Below, in pieces: positions 1-10,800 of a stretch of DNA of 64,000 bases. A program made the position numbers and the translations under genes. Source of the stretch: CAZDCD01 sp964503885 (GTDB lineage Bacteria; Bacteroidota; Bacteroidia; Bacteroidales; UBA10428). Below the pieces are notes generated by a model, which saw only the letters and a list, made by a program, of their open reading frames with translations, was not told the origin of the DNA and did no database searches. Each line of letters begins with the position of its first letter. The first letter of the stretch is position 1. The stretch covers positions 111,182 through 175,181 of the forward strand of contig CAZDCD010000006.1 in the NCBI GenBank assembly GCA_964503885.1, in the 5' to 3' direction.

Positions 1-275
1 AAACTATAAGGGTCACACAGTCAAACAGGGTATTTGCCATTGAGAGGTGGAACGAAACATCACGGATCATGGCCTGGCTGAACTTTAGTGATCAGCCGGC
101 CGAAAGAAAGCTGCCTGAAAGCTTTGATACCGGTGAAGCAGCTGAACTTATTGTGAATTCATCCGACAGCCATTGGGGTGGACACGGCCGGAAAGCCAAA
201 AGCAAAGCAGTTGCAGGAGAAAAGATAACTGTTGCTGAAGAGACAATCCTAATTTACTCATTTATAAAAGACTAA
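1..275 (+). CDS. treZ: C-terminal end of malto-oligosyltrehalose trehalohydrolase (partial)
   Basis: This is the last ~91 codons of a gene that begins before the window; the reading frame is open from base 3. The tail contains an RVFAIERW stretch, a short LNFSD beta-strand and a SSDSHWGGHG turn, as in the C-terminal beta-sandwich of TreZ (GH13). TreZ releases trehalose from the malto-oligosyltrehalose made by TreY, and treY lies downstream in the same operon, which supports the call. The catalytic barrel is not visible, so a branching-enzyme-type GH13 protein cannot be fully excluded. The stop is 5 bases before glgE, so the two genes are probably co-transcribed. Confidence 0.82.
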   Translation, partial: TIRVTQSNRVFAIERWNETSRIMAWLNFSDQPAERKLPESFDTGEAAELIVNSSDSHWGGHGRKAKSKAVAGEKITVAEETILIYSFIKD

Positions 276-280
276 ACACT

Positions 281-2272
281 ATGGAAGGAAGGAACAGAGC
301 AATCATCGAAAATGTGAAACCTGAAATTGATCATGGATTTTTTCCGGCAAAAAGGGTGGTGAACGACGATGTAATTGTGGAAGCAGATATTTTCTGCGAC
401 GGACATGATTCGGTGCGTGCAGAATTGCTGTTCAGGCATACTGGTGAAAAAGATTGGCATATAACAGAAATGAAATATAAGCTAAACGACCGATGGGCGG
501 GATCATTTGTTGTAGAAAAACAAGGAATATATCTATATACATTAAGAGCATGGGTTGATTGTGCTAAAACATGGTATCACGACATCCTGAAAAGAATAGA
601 GGCAGGAGTGGATTTTAAAAGCGACATGGAAGCCGGGGTTGAGATTATAGAAAACGTTCTTGCAGCACATCATTCAATGGAACCGACCGACAGAAAATAC
701 CTGAAGGATGTGGCAGCGTTGTTTTCATCAGGCAAAAGCGATACAGTCAAATCAGAGCCGGTCGTGAACTCTTCCTTTTACAACACGCTGCAAAAATATC
801 CTCTCAGAACCTTTGTCACAATTTATGAACGTGAATTAAAGGTGATCTCAGAGCGTCACAAAGCCGGATACAGCGCCTGGTATGAATTGTTTCCCCGTTC
901 GCTTGCTGCTGAAGGTAAAGAATACGGCACACTTAAAGATTGTATCGGTCATCTCGATTATGTGGCCGATATGGGTTTCGATGTCCTTTACCTGCCTCCT
1001 GTTCATCCCATCGGGGAATCGAAGCGAAAAGGTAAAAACAATTCCACAGTTGCACTGAAAGGTGAACCGGGTTCACCGTGGGCAATAGGATCAAAAGACG
1101 GAGGGCATAAATCGGTAAACAAGCAGCTTGGAACGCTGAACGATTTCAGGGAACTCGTGAAAAAAGCTCAAGAGCATAACATAGAAATTGCTATCGATAT
1201 TGCCCTTCAATGCTCGCCCGACCACCCATATATTAAAGAACATCCTCAATGGTTCAGGCACCGTCCTGATGGCACCATTCAGCATGCCGAAAACCCGCCT
1301 AAAAAATACGAGGATATTTATCCGTTCGACTTTGAAAGCGAAGACTGGGAAAATTTATGGATGGAGATAAAAAGCATATTTGTATTCTGGATTGGGCAGG
1401 GAGTGAAGATTTTCCGTGTGGACAATCCGCATACCAAATCGGTGAGGTTTTGGGGATGGCTGATTTCAGAGGTTCAGAACGAGCACCCCGATGTTTTATT
1501 TCTTGCAGAAGCCTTTACACGGCCGAAATTAATGTATCAGCTAGCCAAACAGGGCTTTACACAATCATATACTTATTTTACATGGCGCAATACCAGATGG
1601 GAAATTACCACCTATTTTGAAGAGCTTGTAAATACTGACGTACGGGAATATTTCCGTCCCAACCTTTGGCCAAATACCCCCGATATCCTCCCCGAGTTCC
1701 TGCAGGTTTCAGGCAGGACCGGATTCATAATCCGGGCTATACTTGCAGCAACACTGAGCTCGTCGTATGGAATTTACGGACCGGCTTTCGAACTGATGGA
1801 AAATTCACCGAAGAGTTTTGGCAGTGAAGAGTATCTCGACTCGGAAAAATTCGAAATTAAAAAATGGGACATCAGCAGTAAACACAGCCTGAAACCCTTG
1901 CTTAAGCTGATCAATAAGATCAGGCATGAAAACCCTGCGTTGCATAACAATCATACACTCCGGTTTCATGAGACTGAAAACGAAAAGATCATCGCTTACA
2001 GCAAATACACAAACGATCATTCCAACATAGTCCTGATGGTCGTAAATCTCGATCCCTACAATACCCATTCGGGATGGGTACATTTCCCGTTCCCGGAATT
2101 CAGGATTGATGAACATGAAACATTCCAGGTCCATGACCTGCTGGGAGGATCGTATTACCTCTGGAGCGGACAGGTAAATTTTGTGGAACTCAATCCGGGC
2201 GTTTCACCGGCACATATCTTCAGGATACGCCGTAAGGTTCGCACGGAACACGATTTCGATTATTTTATGTAA
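281..2272 (+). CDS. glgE: alpha-1,4-glucan:maltose-1-phosphate maltosyltransferase GlgE
   Basis: GlgE adds maltosyl units from maltose 1-phosphate to alpha-1,4-glucan in the cytoplasm. The 663-residue length fits the family. An N-terminal beta-sandwich (about 1-190) leads into the hallmark SAWYELFPRS motif near residue 200 and the GH13 barrel. The nucleophile is D381 in FRVDNPHTK and the acid/base is E410 in LAEAFTRP. Their 29-residue spacing equals that of the characterised Streptomyces enzyme (D394/E423). A C-terminal beta-domain ends the protein. It lies 5 bases after treZ and 11 bases before the treS-maltokinase fusion that supplies its substrate. All key residues I can place are present. 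Confidence 0.95.
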   Translation: MEGRNRAIIENVKPEIDHGFFPAKRVVNDDVIVEADIFCDGHDSVRAELLFRHTGEKDWHITEMKYKLNDRWAGSFVVEKQGIYLYTLRAWVDCAKTWYHDILKRIEAGVDFKSDMEAGVEIIENVLAAHHSMEPTDRKYLKDVAALFSSGKSDTVKSEPVVNSSFYNTLQKYPLRTFVTIYERELKVISERHKAGYSAWYELFPRSLAAEGKEYGTLKDCIGHLDYVADMGFDVLYLPPVHPIGESKRKGKNNSTVALKGEPGSPWAIGSKDGGHKSVNKQLGTLNDFRELVKKAQEHNIEIAIDIALQCSPDHPYIKEHPQWFRHRPDGTIQHAENPPKKYEDIYPFDFESEDWENLWMEIKSIFVFWIGQGVKIFRVDNPHTKSVRFWGWLISEVQNEHPDVLFLAEAFTRPKLMYQLAKQGFTQSYTYFTWRNTRWEITTYFEELVNTDVREYFRPNLWPNTPDILPEFLQVSGRTGFIIRAILAATLSSSYGIYGPAFELMENSPKSFGSEEYLDSEKFEIKKWDISSKHSLKPLLKLINKIRHENPALHNNHTLRFHETENEKIIAYSKYTNDHSNIVLMVVNLDPYNTHSGWVHFPFPEFRIDEHETFQVHDLLGGSYYLWSGQVNFVELNPGVSPAHIFRIRRKVRTEHDFDYFM

Positions 2273-2283
2273 ACCGAACAATT

Positions 2284-5200
2284 ATGGCAGCAAAGAAGTC
2301 ACAAAATAGATGGTTCAAGGATGCAATTATTTATCAGTTGCATGTGCAGTCGTTTTTCGACAGCAATAACGACGGTACCGGTGATTTTCCAGGCATGATC
2401 CAGAAGCTCGATTACCTGGGTTCTCTCGGTGTGAATACCTTATGGTTATTGCCGTTTTATCCCTCCCCGTTATACGACGGAGGATATGATATTTCTGATT
2501 TTACGGCAATTCATCCCTCCTACGGTAAGCTTACCGAGTTCAAAAAGTTTATTCGGGAAGCTCACAAACGCGATATCCGTATCATCACCGAACTGGTGCT
2601 GAACCACACCTCATTTCAGCACAAATGGTTCCAGAGGTCACGAAAAAGCAAACCCGGGAGCGTTTACAGGGATTTCTATGTCTGGAGCGACACACCTGAC
2701 AAATACTCCGATGCCCGCATTATTTTCCAGGATTTTGAAACATCAAACTGGTCATGGGATGCAGAAGCCAAAGCATATTACTGGCACAGGTTCTATTCCC
2801 ACCAACCCGATCTGAATTTCGATAGTCCCGGGGTGCAGAAAGAAGTCTTTAAGCTTATTGATTTTTGGTTTAATACCGGAGTCGACGGATTGCGCCTTGA
2901 TGCCGTTCCATACCTGTATGAGCGTGAGGGAACAAACTGTGAAAATCTTCCTGAGACCCATGAATTCCTTAAAAAGCTCCGGGCATATACCGATGAGAGG
3001 TATGACGATAAAATGTTGCTGGCCGAGGCCAACCAGTGGCCCGAAGATGCCCGGCAGTATTTCGGAAATGGCGATGAATGCCATATGGCCTTTCATTTTC
3101 CGCTGATGCCAAGGTTATTTATGGCTATGAAAATGGAAGACCGGTTTCCGGTGATCGATATTCTTGAACAAACGCCGGAGATCCCTGATACATGCCAGTG
3201 GGCTATTTTTCTGCGTAATCACGATGAGCTTACTCTCGAAATGGTATCGGATGAAGAGCGTGACTACATGTACAAAAGTTTTACGAAGGAACCCAAACAG
3301 CGCATTAATCTTGGAATTCGCCGACGACTAGCTCCCCTGATGGATAATGACAGGAGGCGTATTGAAATGATGAATATCCTGTTGTTTTCATTACCCGGAA
3401 CACCCATTATTTATTATGGTGATGAGATAGGCATGGGTGATAATTACTACCTTGGTGACCGCAATGGTGTAAGAACTCCTATGCAATGGACAGGGGATAA
3501 AAATGCCGGCTTTTCACACTGCAACCCGCAGCAGTTGTTTTTACCGGTTATTCTTGATTATGAGTATCATTACGAAGCGATCAATGTCGAAACCCAGGAA
3601 AGAAACCCTACTTCGCTGTTGTGGTGGATGAGGCGTGTGATTGCAATCCGGAAGAACTTTAAAGCTTTCAGCAGAGGATCAATTCGCTTTGTAAATTCCA
3701 ACAATCCCAAAATCCTGTCGTTTATCCGTGAATACGAGGATGAAGCTATTCTGGTTATTATTAACCTGTCGCGTTATTCACAGGCAGTCGAACTCGATCT
3801 TGCAGATTTTTCAGGATATACGCCGGTAGAGATATTCAGCCGGAATCATTTTCCGGTCATCAGCGAAAGTCCAACATCCTATACCCTGCAATACCGCGAT
3901 CATTACTGGCTGGAGCTTACCATGCAGGAAGAATCAGGTTTTCAGCAGGAGGGAGTTGCATACCAGATGGCCTTTACCCGGAAAGACTGGAACGCATTTA
4001 CTCCGGCCATAAACCAGATGGTACAGACTGCTTTTACTGACTATATGAAACGCAGCAGGTGGTTCCGGGGCAAAGCAAAAAAAATAAAAGGGATGATCGT
4101 GGAGGATGTTTTTGTGATGGATAAAGACCCGTATAATGCCTATTTGTTCTTTATACAGCTGAATTATCTGACCAGTCCCTCCGAAAATTATCTTCTGGCG
4201 GGTAAACTGGAGTTTGGAGAAGATGCCCATGAGAAACGCGATGAATACCCTCAGGCTGTAATGGCAGAGGTTGATATACAGGGTGAAAAGGGTATTTTTT
4301 ACGATGCAGTTTACGATACTGAATTTCAACATTCGATTTTGCAACTGATCTATAACCGGAATAAAATTAAAGGTAAACACGGTGAGCTGTACGGATTACC
4401 TGGCAAATATCTGCGGAAGAACCTGAATAAGAATGAGTTGCCACTTTCTTCAAACCTGCTGGGTGTTGAGCAGTCGAATACATCAGTATTATACGATCAC
4501 CGGTTCTTCCTGAAACTTTACCGGAGTCCGGATGAAGGTAGCAATCCCGAACTGGAGATCATCCAGAATTTAACAGAAAGAACCGGTTTTGAAAACCTTC
4601 CCCCGTATGCCGGCACTTTAATGTATATACACCCCCAGAAGCAGGAATATTCGCTGGGTATACTAACCGGGTTTATTCCCAATGAAGGGAACGCCTGGGA
4701 ACTCACCGAAAGGTTTACCGAACAATATTTTGAGAACATCCTTACACGAAAACATGAATTGCCCGAAGCACCCCGGTATATTCCCGGAATACTTGAAGAT
4801 TACGAACCCGAAGATGCAAAGTTATTGAAAGACCTGGCGGGTTATTTCTTCACCGAGATGATTGAAAAACTCGGACAGCGAACGGCAGAAATGCATCTCG
4901 GCCTAGCTTCGCTGACCCAGGACGAGGCATTCAGGCCTGAGAGTTTTTCGCTGCTGTATCAGAAATCCATTAACCAGAGTTTCAGAACCCTGATTAAAAA
5001 AACAATTTCAGAACTGCGTTTGCAACGGCAAATCCTTGATGGACAGGTAAAAGAGATGTGCGATAAAATTGTGGGTAGCGAGAATGCATTGCTGAAGACA
5101 ATCAAAGAACTGCTTGAATCCGAAAAGATCAGATCACAAAAAACAAGGGTACATGGTGATTATCACCTCGGCCAGGTGTTATTTACCGGGAAAGACTTTA

Positions 5201-5625
5201 TTATTATCGATTTCGAGGGTGAGCCTGCACGAACCCTGAGTGCCAGAAAGCTCAAGTACTGCCCGTTCAAGGATGTGGCCGGCATGCTGCGGTCTTTTCA
5301 TTATGCCATTTATATGGGATATTTCAGGATCAGGGACAGGGGAACTGATAACTCAAGCATACTCGAGCCCTGGATAGAACATTGGTATCATCTCATATCG
5401 TACCATTTCCTGAAAGCCTATTTTGATACTGCAGGTAATGCACCCTTTGTACCGGAAACCGCGTCGCAGATCGTAAGCCTGCTGAACCTTTTCCTCATCG
5501 AAAAATCGGTGTACGAATCGAGTTATGAGATCAATAACCGGCCTGACTGGCTTATTGTGCCTCTCAACGGGCTCGATAAAATCATAGATAACCTCATCAT
5601 ATTTGAACATCATGTTGAACCTTAG
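2284..5625 (+). CDS. treS: trehalose synthase-maltokinase fusion (TreS-Mak)
   Basis: This 1113-residue fusion couples trehalose-maltose isomerisation to ATP-dependent phosphorylation of maltose, giving maltose 1-phosphate for GlgE. Residues 1-~545 are a TreS GH13 domain with nucleophile D206 (GLRLDAVPYL), acid/base E248 (LAEANQWPED) and D314 (FLRNHDELTLE). Residues ~570-1113 are an aminoglycoside-phosphotransferase-like maltokinase with the catalytic-loop HGDYHLGQ at 957 and the metal-binding IIDFEGEP around D976. TreS-Mak fusions are known in other bacteria. The gene sits between glgE and glgB with short gaps, so the four enzymes are likely produced together. Confidence 0.95.
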   Translation: MAAKKSQNRWFKDAIIYQLHVQSFFDSNNDGTGDFPGMIQKLDYLGSLGVNTLWLLPFYPSPLYDGGYDISDFTAIHPSYGKLTEFKKFIREAHKRDIRIITELVLNHTSFQHKWFQRSRKSKPGSVYRDFYVWSDTPDKYSDARIIFQDFETSNWSWDAEAKAYYWHRFYSHQPDLNFDSPGVQKEVFKLIDFWFNTGVDGLRLDAVPYLYEREGTNCENLPETHEFLKKLRAYTDERYDDKMLLAEANQWPEDARQYFGNGDECHMAFHFPLMPRLFMAMKMEDRFPVIDILEQTPEIPDTCQWAIFLRNHDELTLEMVSDEERDYMYKSFTKEPKQRINLGIRRRLAPLMDNDRRRIEMMNILLFSLPGTPIIYYGDEIGMGDNYYLGDRNGVRTPMQWTGDKNAGFSHCNPQQLFLPVILDYEYHYEAINVETQERNPTSLLWWMRRVIAIRKNFKAFSRGSIRFVNSNNPKILSFIREYEDEAILVIINLSRYSQAVELDLADFSGYTPVEIFSRNHFPVISESPTSYTLQYRDHYWLELTMQEESGFQQEGVAYQMAFTRKDWNAFTPAINQMVQTAFTDYMKRSRWFRGKAKKIKGMIVEDVFVMDKDPYNAYLFFIQLNYLTSPSENYLLAGKLEFGEDAHEKRDEYPQAVMAEVDIQGEKGIFYDAVYDTEFQHSILQLIYNRNKIKGKHGELYGLPGKYLRKNLNKNELPLSSNLLGVEQSNTSVLYDHRFFLKLYRSPDEGSNPELEIIQNLTERTGFENLPPYAGTLMYIHPQKQEYSLGILTGFIPNEGNAWELTERFTEQYFENILTRKHELPEAPRYIPGILEDYEPEDAKLLKDLAGYFFTEMIEKLGQRTAEMHLGLASLTQDEAFRPESFSLLYQKSINQSFRTLIKKTISELRLQRQILDGQVKEMCDKIVGSENALLKTIKELLESEKIRSQKTRVHGDYHLGQVLFTGKDFIIIDFEGEPARTLSARKLKYCPFKDVAGMLRSFHYAIYMGYFRIRDRGTDNSSILEPWIEHWYHLISYHFLKAYFDTAGNAPFVPETASQIVSLLNLFLIEKSVYESSYEINNRPDWLIVPLNGLDKIIDNLIIFEHHVEP

Positions 5626-5670
5626 GCGTATACTGTTAATCAATTTTCATTTTTATAATATTCAAAAATA

Positions 5671-7767
5671 ATGACTAAAAAAAGAACAACCGGCAAGACA
5701 AAAAATACAATCAAAAAAAGATCGACCGCAGGACCTGTCAAAAAGGCAAAAAGAATTTCTTCAAGTCCATCGGCGGCTAAAAATTCAGAGCAGAAGGCAG
5801 GGGAGAATCAACGAAACCAAAAAAACGCCGGCAAAAAGAGTGTGAAGACGGGAGCAGAAAATGTACTATATGATGTGGATATAATTTCGGACTATGACAT
5901 CCACCTTTTTAAAGAAGGCAAACACTTTACGCTATACGAAAAACTCGGACCTCATATCATTTCGCATAAAGGTATGCAGGGTACTTTTTTTGCTGTATGG
6001 GCGCCCAATGCCAAAGCCGTTAGCGTAATAGGTGAAATGAACAACTGGACTCAAGGTGACCACCCGCTTCAATCCAGAAGGGACGGATCGGGAATCTGGC
6101 AGGGGTTCATTCCGGGGATTAAGCAAGGCGATCTGTATAAGTACCATATTGTTTCAACCAATAACAATTATACAGTGGAGAAAACCGATCCGTTTGCAAA
6201 GTATTTCGAAAAACCGCCCAGAACATCATCCGTTGTTTGGAATCTCGATTATACATGGAATGACCGGGAATGGATGAATGAACGCAAGGATCGCAATTCT
6301 CTGGGGGGGCCGATTTCGGTATATGAGCTTCATCTCGAGTCCTGGAAACGTGTACCCGAAGAAATGAACCGTCCGCTCTCTTATCGCGAAATGGCAGTGC
6401 AACTGGCTGATTATATTAATTATATGGGGTATACACACATTGAACTGCTGCCGGTTATGGAACATCCGTTCTCGGGATCGTGGGGCTACCAGGTACTCGG
6501 TTTTTTTGCTCCCACAAGCCGTTTTGGCACTCCCGAAGAGTTCATGCAGTTGGTTGATGTCATGCACCAGCATCATATAGGGGTGTACCTTGACTGGGTA
6601 CCCTCGCATTTTCCAGGAGATATTCACGGCCTGCACTTTTTTGACGGCACATACCTGTTTGAGCACGAAGATCCCAGGCAGGGATTTCATCCCGACTGGA
6701 AGAGCTTCATCTTCAATTATGGACGCAATGAAGTTCGTGATTTTCTCATCAGCAGTGCACATTTTTGGCTCGACAAATACCATATCGACGGAATTCGTGT
6801 GGATGCTGTGGCTTCAATGCTATATCTCGATTATTCGCGTAAGGAAGGTGAATGGATACCGAACGAATATGGGGGTAGGGAAAACCTGAATGCAATCTCA
6901 TTTCTGCGTGATCTGAATGAATCGGTCTATACCCGGTTTCCTGAAATTCAGACGATCGCCGAAGAGTCCACTGCATGGCCCATGGTAACCCGGCCTGTAT
7001 ATACCGGGGGTTTGGGTTTCGGGATGAAGTGGAATATGGGCTGGATGCATGATACGCTCAATTATTTTTCCAGGGAACCCATTCACCGCAGTTATCATCA
7101 TAACCAACTGACATTCAGCATATGGTATGCTTTTAATGAAAATTTCATGTTGTCGTTATCGCACGATGAAGTGGTGCACGGCAAAGGATCGATGATGACC
7201 AAAATGCCCGGTGATATCTGGCAGAAATTTGCCAACCTGCGCTTGCTGTTTGGCTATATGTTTGCCCATCCGGGTAAGAAAACGCTCTTTATGGGCATGG
7301 ATATCGGACAGTGGAACGAGTGGAACCATGAATCGAGCATCGACTGGCACCTTCTTGACTATGAAACGCATAACGGGCTTAAAAATTGGGTACGGGAACT
7401 GAACAATACATACAGAAAATATCCCGCCCTGCATGAAATCGATTTCAAAGGCGACGGATTTAAATGGATCGATGCAAACGATGCATACAATTCGATCTTA
7501 AGTTTTATCCGTTTCAGCCGTGGGAAAAAAAATACCGTTATTGCCGTTTGCAACATGACCCCTGTGCCTCGCTACAATTATCGTATCGGCGTTCCTGAAG
7601 AAGGTCGCTGGAAGGAAATTCTCAACAGCGATGCACTGAATTATGGCGGAAGCGGACAGGGCAATTTCGGCGGAGTGGAAACCGTGCCCTTGCCCTTTCA
7701 CAATGAAGACTTCTCAATTAACATTACATTGCCTCCGCTGGGGATTGTATTGTTTACCAAAGAATAA
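5671..7767 (+). CDS. glgB: 1,4-alpha-glucan branching enzyme GlgB with Lys-rich N-terminal extension
   Basis: GlgB cuts alpha-1,4 chains and re-attaches them through alpha-1,6 bonds to make branched glycogen. A CBM48 domain (about 80-190; FFAVWAPNAKAVSVIGEMNNW) precedes the GH13 barrel, with nucleophile D378 (GIRVDAVASM), acid/base E431 (TIAEESTAW) and D499 (LSHDEVVHGKG). The protein ends in a C-terminal beta-domain. The first ~65 residues are dominated by Lys, Ser, Thr, Asn and Gly and look disordered and strongly basic, which is not part of the standard enzyme. The ATG at 5671 is the natural start because the extension is in frame and starts 45 bases after treS-mak. Confidence 0.96.
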   Translation: MTKKRTTGKTKNTIKKRSTAGPVKKAKRISSSPSAAKNSEQKAGENQRNQKNAGKKSVKTGAENVLYDVDIISDYDIHLFKEGKHFTLYEKLGPHIISHKGMQGTFFAVWAPNAKAVSVIGEMNNWTQGDHPLQSRRDGSGIWQGFIPGIKQGDLYKYHIVSTNNNYTVEKTDPFAKYFEKPPRTSSVVWNLDYTWNDREWMNERKDRNSLGGPISVYELHLESWKRVPEEMNRPLSYREMAVQLADYINYMGYTHIELLPVMEHPFSGSWGYQVLGFFAPTSRFGTPEEFMQLVDVMHQHHIGVYLDWVPSHFPGDIHGLHFFDGTYLFEHEDPRQGFHPDWKSFIFNYGRNEVRDFLISSAHFWLDKYHIDGIRVDAVASMLYLDYSRKEGEWIPNEYGGRENLNAISFLRDLNESVYTRFPEIQTIAEESTAWPMVTRPVYTGGLGFGMKWNMGWMHDTLNYFSREPIHRSYHHNQLTFSIWYAFNENFMLSLSHDEVVHGKGSMMTKMPGDIWQKFANLRLLFGYMFAHPGKKTLFMGMDIGQWNEWNHESSIDWHLLDYETHNGLKNWVRELNNTYRKYPALHEIDFKGDGFKWIDANDAYNSILSFIRFSRGKKNTVIAVCNMTPVPRYNYRIGVPEEGRWKEILNSDALNYGGSGQGNFGGVETVPLPFHNEDFSINITLPPLGIVLFTKE

Positions 7768-7857
7768 CATCAGGTTCCGGATTACCTCACAGTGAAGAAT
7801 GAATACCGTTCCGGTGTAAGCTTACTGATCCGGTTCAAGGACTAACAATTCCAAAAA

Positions 7858-10800
7858 ATGGTCTTCAACCCTGTATCCACATACCGCATCCAGTTTTCGA
7901 AGAACTTTACGTTTACCGATCTGAAAAAGGTAATCCCTTACCTCAGTAAGCTGGGGATCAGGACAATCTATGCATCACCGGTTTTCAGGGCAGTTCCCGG
8001 AAGCGAACATGGCTATGACATTACCAGTCCTCTGGCTCTTAATCCTGAAATAGGAACAGTTGATCAGTTTGCAGAGATCGGAATGATCCTCACCGAATCG
8101 GGTATGGGATGGATCCAGGATATTGTTCCGAACCATATGGCCTATTCGATTCACAATCCATGGATTGCAGATATTCTTGAGAAAGGTGTGAAATCACAAT
8201 ACAGCGAATTTTACGATATCGACTGGAACCACCCCGATAACAACCTGAACAGGAAACTGATGTTGCCGTTCCTGGGTAGATCTTTCACAGAAACAATAGC
8301 AGCGGGTGAACTAACCGTTGCATGGAATGGCAATCGCTTTGTTTTGAAATACTCTGAAAATGAATATCCGCTGAATTTTGCTTCGTACCTGGCAATTCTT
8401 GACAAAAGTGCAAAAGGAATGCTGCCCGATGGATTGATCAGACCTGTATCTATTTTCAACCAGGCGCTCGATCATCCCGAAGCGGGTGATGAGGGCAGGA
8501 AAATATTGTCTGATGTATACCTTAGGGACCAATCCGTCAGGGATTATGTGGATAAAAGCCTGAAAACCATGAACAGGAGCGCTGAGCTTCTAATAGAACT
8601 GGTGAAAATACAATACTATCTGCCGGTATACTGGAAATATAGTGAACAAGTGCTGAACTACCGCAGATTTTTTACGATCAATGAGATGATATGCCTGAGA
8701 ATGGAACAGGAACATGTGTTTGACGCCTACCATTCATTTATCGGTGAACTGTGTAAAAACAACCTCGTGCAGGGCTTACGGGTTGATCATATTGATGGTT
8801 TGCATGATCCGGGGACATACCTTGAACGGCTCAGATATCTTGCAGGGAAAGATAAGCACATTGTAGTGGAAAAAATACTTGAGAAAGATGAACATCTTGA
8901 GAGGAGCTGGCCTGTGAACGGTGAAACCGGATACCATTTTCTTGCGCTGGCAAATAACTTGTTTACCAACGAAAAAACACGGCAGGCCTTTGAAAAGTCA
9001 TACCGCCTGTGGAACAATGACCAGTCAGGTAATTTCAACGAAGTAATGTATCAGAAAAAGCAGTTTATCCTCTATCACCGGATGGCCGGAGACCTTGACA
9101 ACCTCTGCCGGTTTTTCATGGATCTGGACCTGGCCGGTTCAAAACTGTTTACTTCTCATAAAATTAAAGAAGCTATCGGTGAGTTTCTCCTGAACTGCCC
9201 GGTATACAGAATTTATAATGCTCCGGGTAGTTTTACCTCACGTCAGAAAGCCGGAATTATCCGAATATTTGATCAAGCCATGGTAAAAACTCCCGGTCTT
9301 ATCCATGAGTTGCTGATGCTGAAAACTGTATTTCTGCAATCTAAGAACAATTCGAAGGACAAAATAAAAGAAGCAGCGTCTTTTTTCAGGCGTTGCATGC
9401 AGTATACGGGTCCGCTGATGGCAAAAGGAGGCGAAGATACCGCTTTTTATACTTTTAACCGCTTTATTGCCCATAATGAGGTGGGGGATTCACCCTCTTA
9501 TTTTGGCATTTCCGGTGAAGATTTTCACGACGAAATGAGTTGGCAGCAAAATCACTATCCACTTTCCTTAAATACAACCTCAACACACGATACAAAGCGG
9601 GGTGAGGACGCCCGGGCGAGACTGGCAGTGTTAAGCGATATGCATAAAAGCTGGATAGAACATGTGCAGTCCTGGCGGATACTCAACAGAAAATTTAAAA
9701 CATTTGACAGTAAAAATGAGATTCCTGCACCGAATGATGAATACCTGATATACCAGACCATAGCGGGTTTTATTCCAATGGATTTAGCATCAGGTACCGA
9801 TTTTGAGGAGAGACTGGTCAGGTATATCACGAAAGCACTTCGTGAAGGCAAGGTGGAGACAAGCTGGTCGGAACCCGACAGGCTTTATGAAACCAATACA
9901 CACCTGTTTATCCGTTCCATTCTTGCCGAAGGTACAGCATTCAGGAATAGCCTGCACTCCTTTTTAAGAAAAACAGCATATCCTGGGATTGTCAACTCCC
10001 TTTCGCAAACCTTGTTAAAATATACAGTTCCGGGAGTACCCGATCTGTATCAGGGATGTGAAGACTGGAATTTCAGTTTTGTTGATCCTGACAATCGCCG
10101 CCCGGTGCGCTTTGGCAAATTACAGGAAAGACTGACGGGGATAATTAAAAGTAATAGTGAAAAAGGAATTGACTGGAATGATCTGAATGATAATGACCTA
10201 AAATTAGGATTGACTTACCTGCTTCTCAAATGCCGCAACAACTACCCCGAATTATTTCTGAACGGGGAATATATCCCTCTGGAAATCAATGGAAAACTAA
10301 GAAATTTGGCAATTGCCTATGCAAGAAGATATCGGGGAACTATTTTTATTATGGCCATGTCTCTGCATACCGGCATCTTATATGATAACAATATGAATGC
10401 GGGATTGGATAAAATCAACTGGGATGATACACATATAATACTTCCCGAATTCTGGAACACCGGATATGAAAATCTGCTGAATGGAAAACTGCTGAAATCG
10501 AAAAAAAGGATTTATCTTTCAGAATTGTTTTCAGAAGCACCGGTTGGATTTATGAAGGCTCAGGAGAAAATATCCGGACGAAAAGCCGGTATTCTTATGC
10601 ATATCACTTCACTGCCCGGCAAATATGCGATCGGTGATCTGGGCCCTGGAGCATATCGTTTTGCCGATTTTCTGAGGCGTAACGGACAAACTTACTGGCA
10701 GATGTTGCCGGTCAATCCGATATATAAGCGGGGTGGTTATTCACCATACAGCTCAATTTCGGCATTTGCAGGTAACATTTTTCTGATAAGTCCTGAACTC

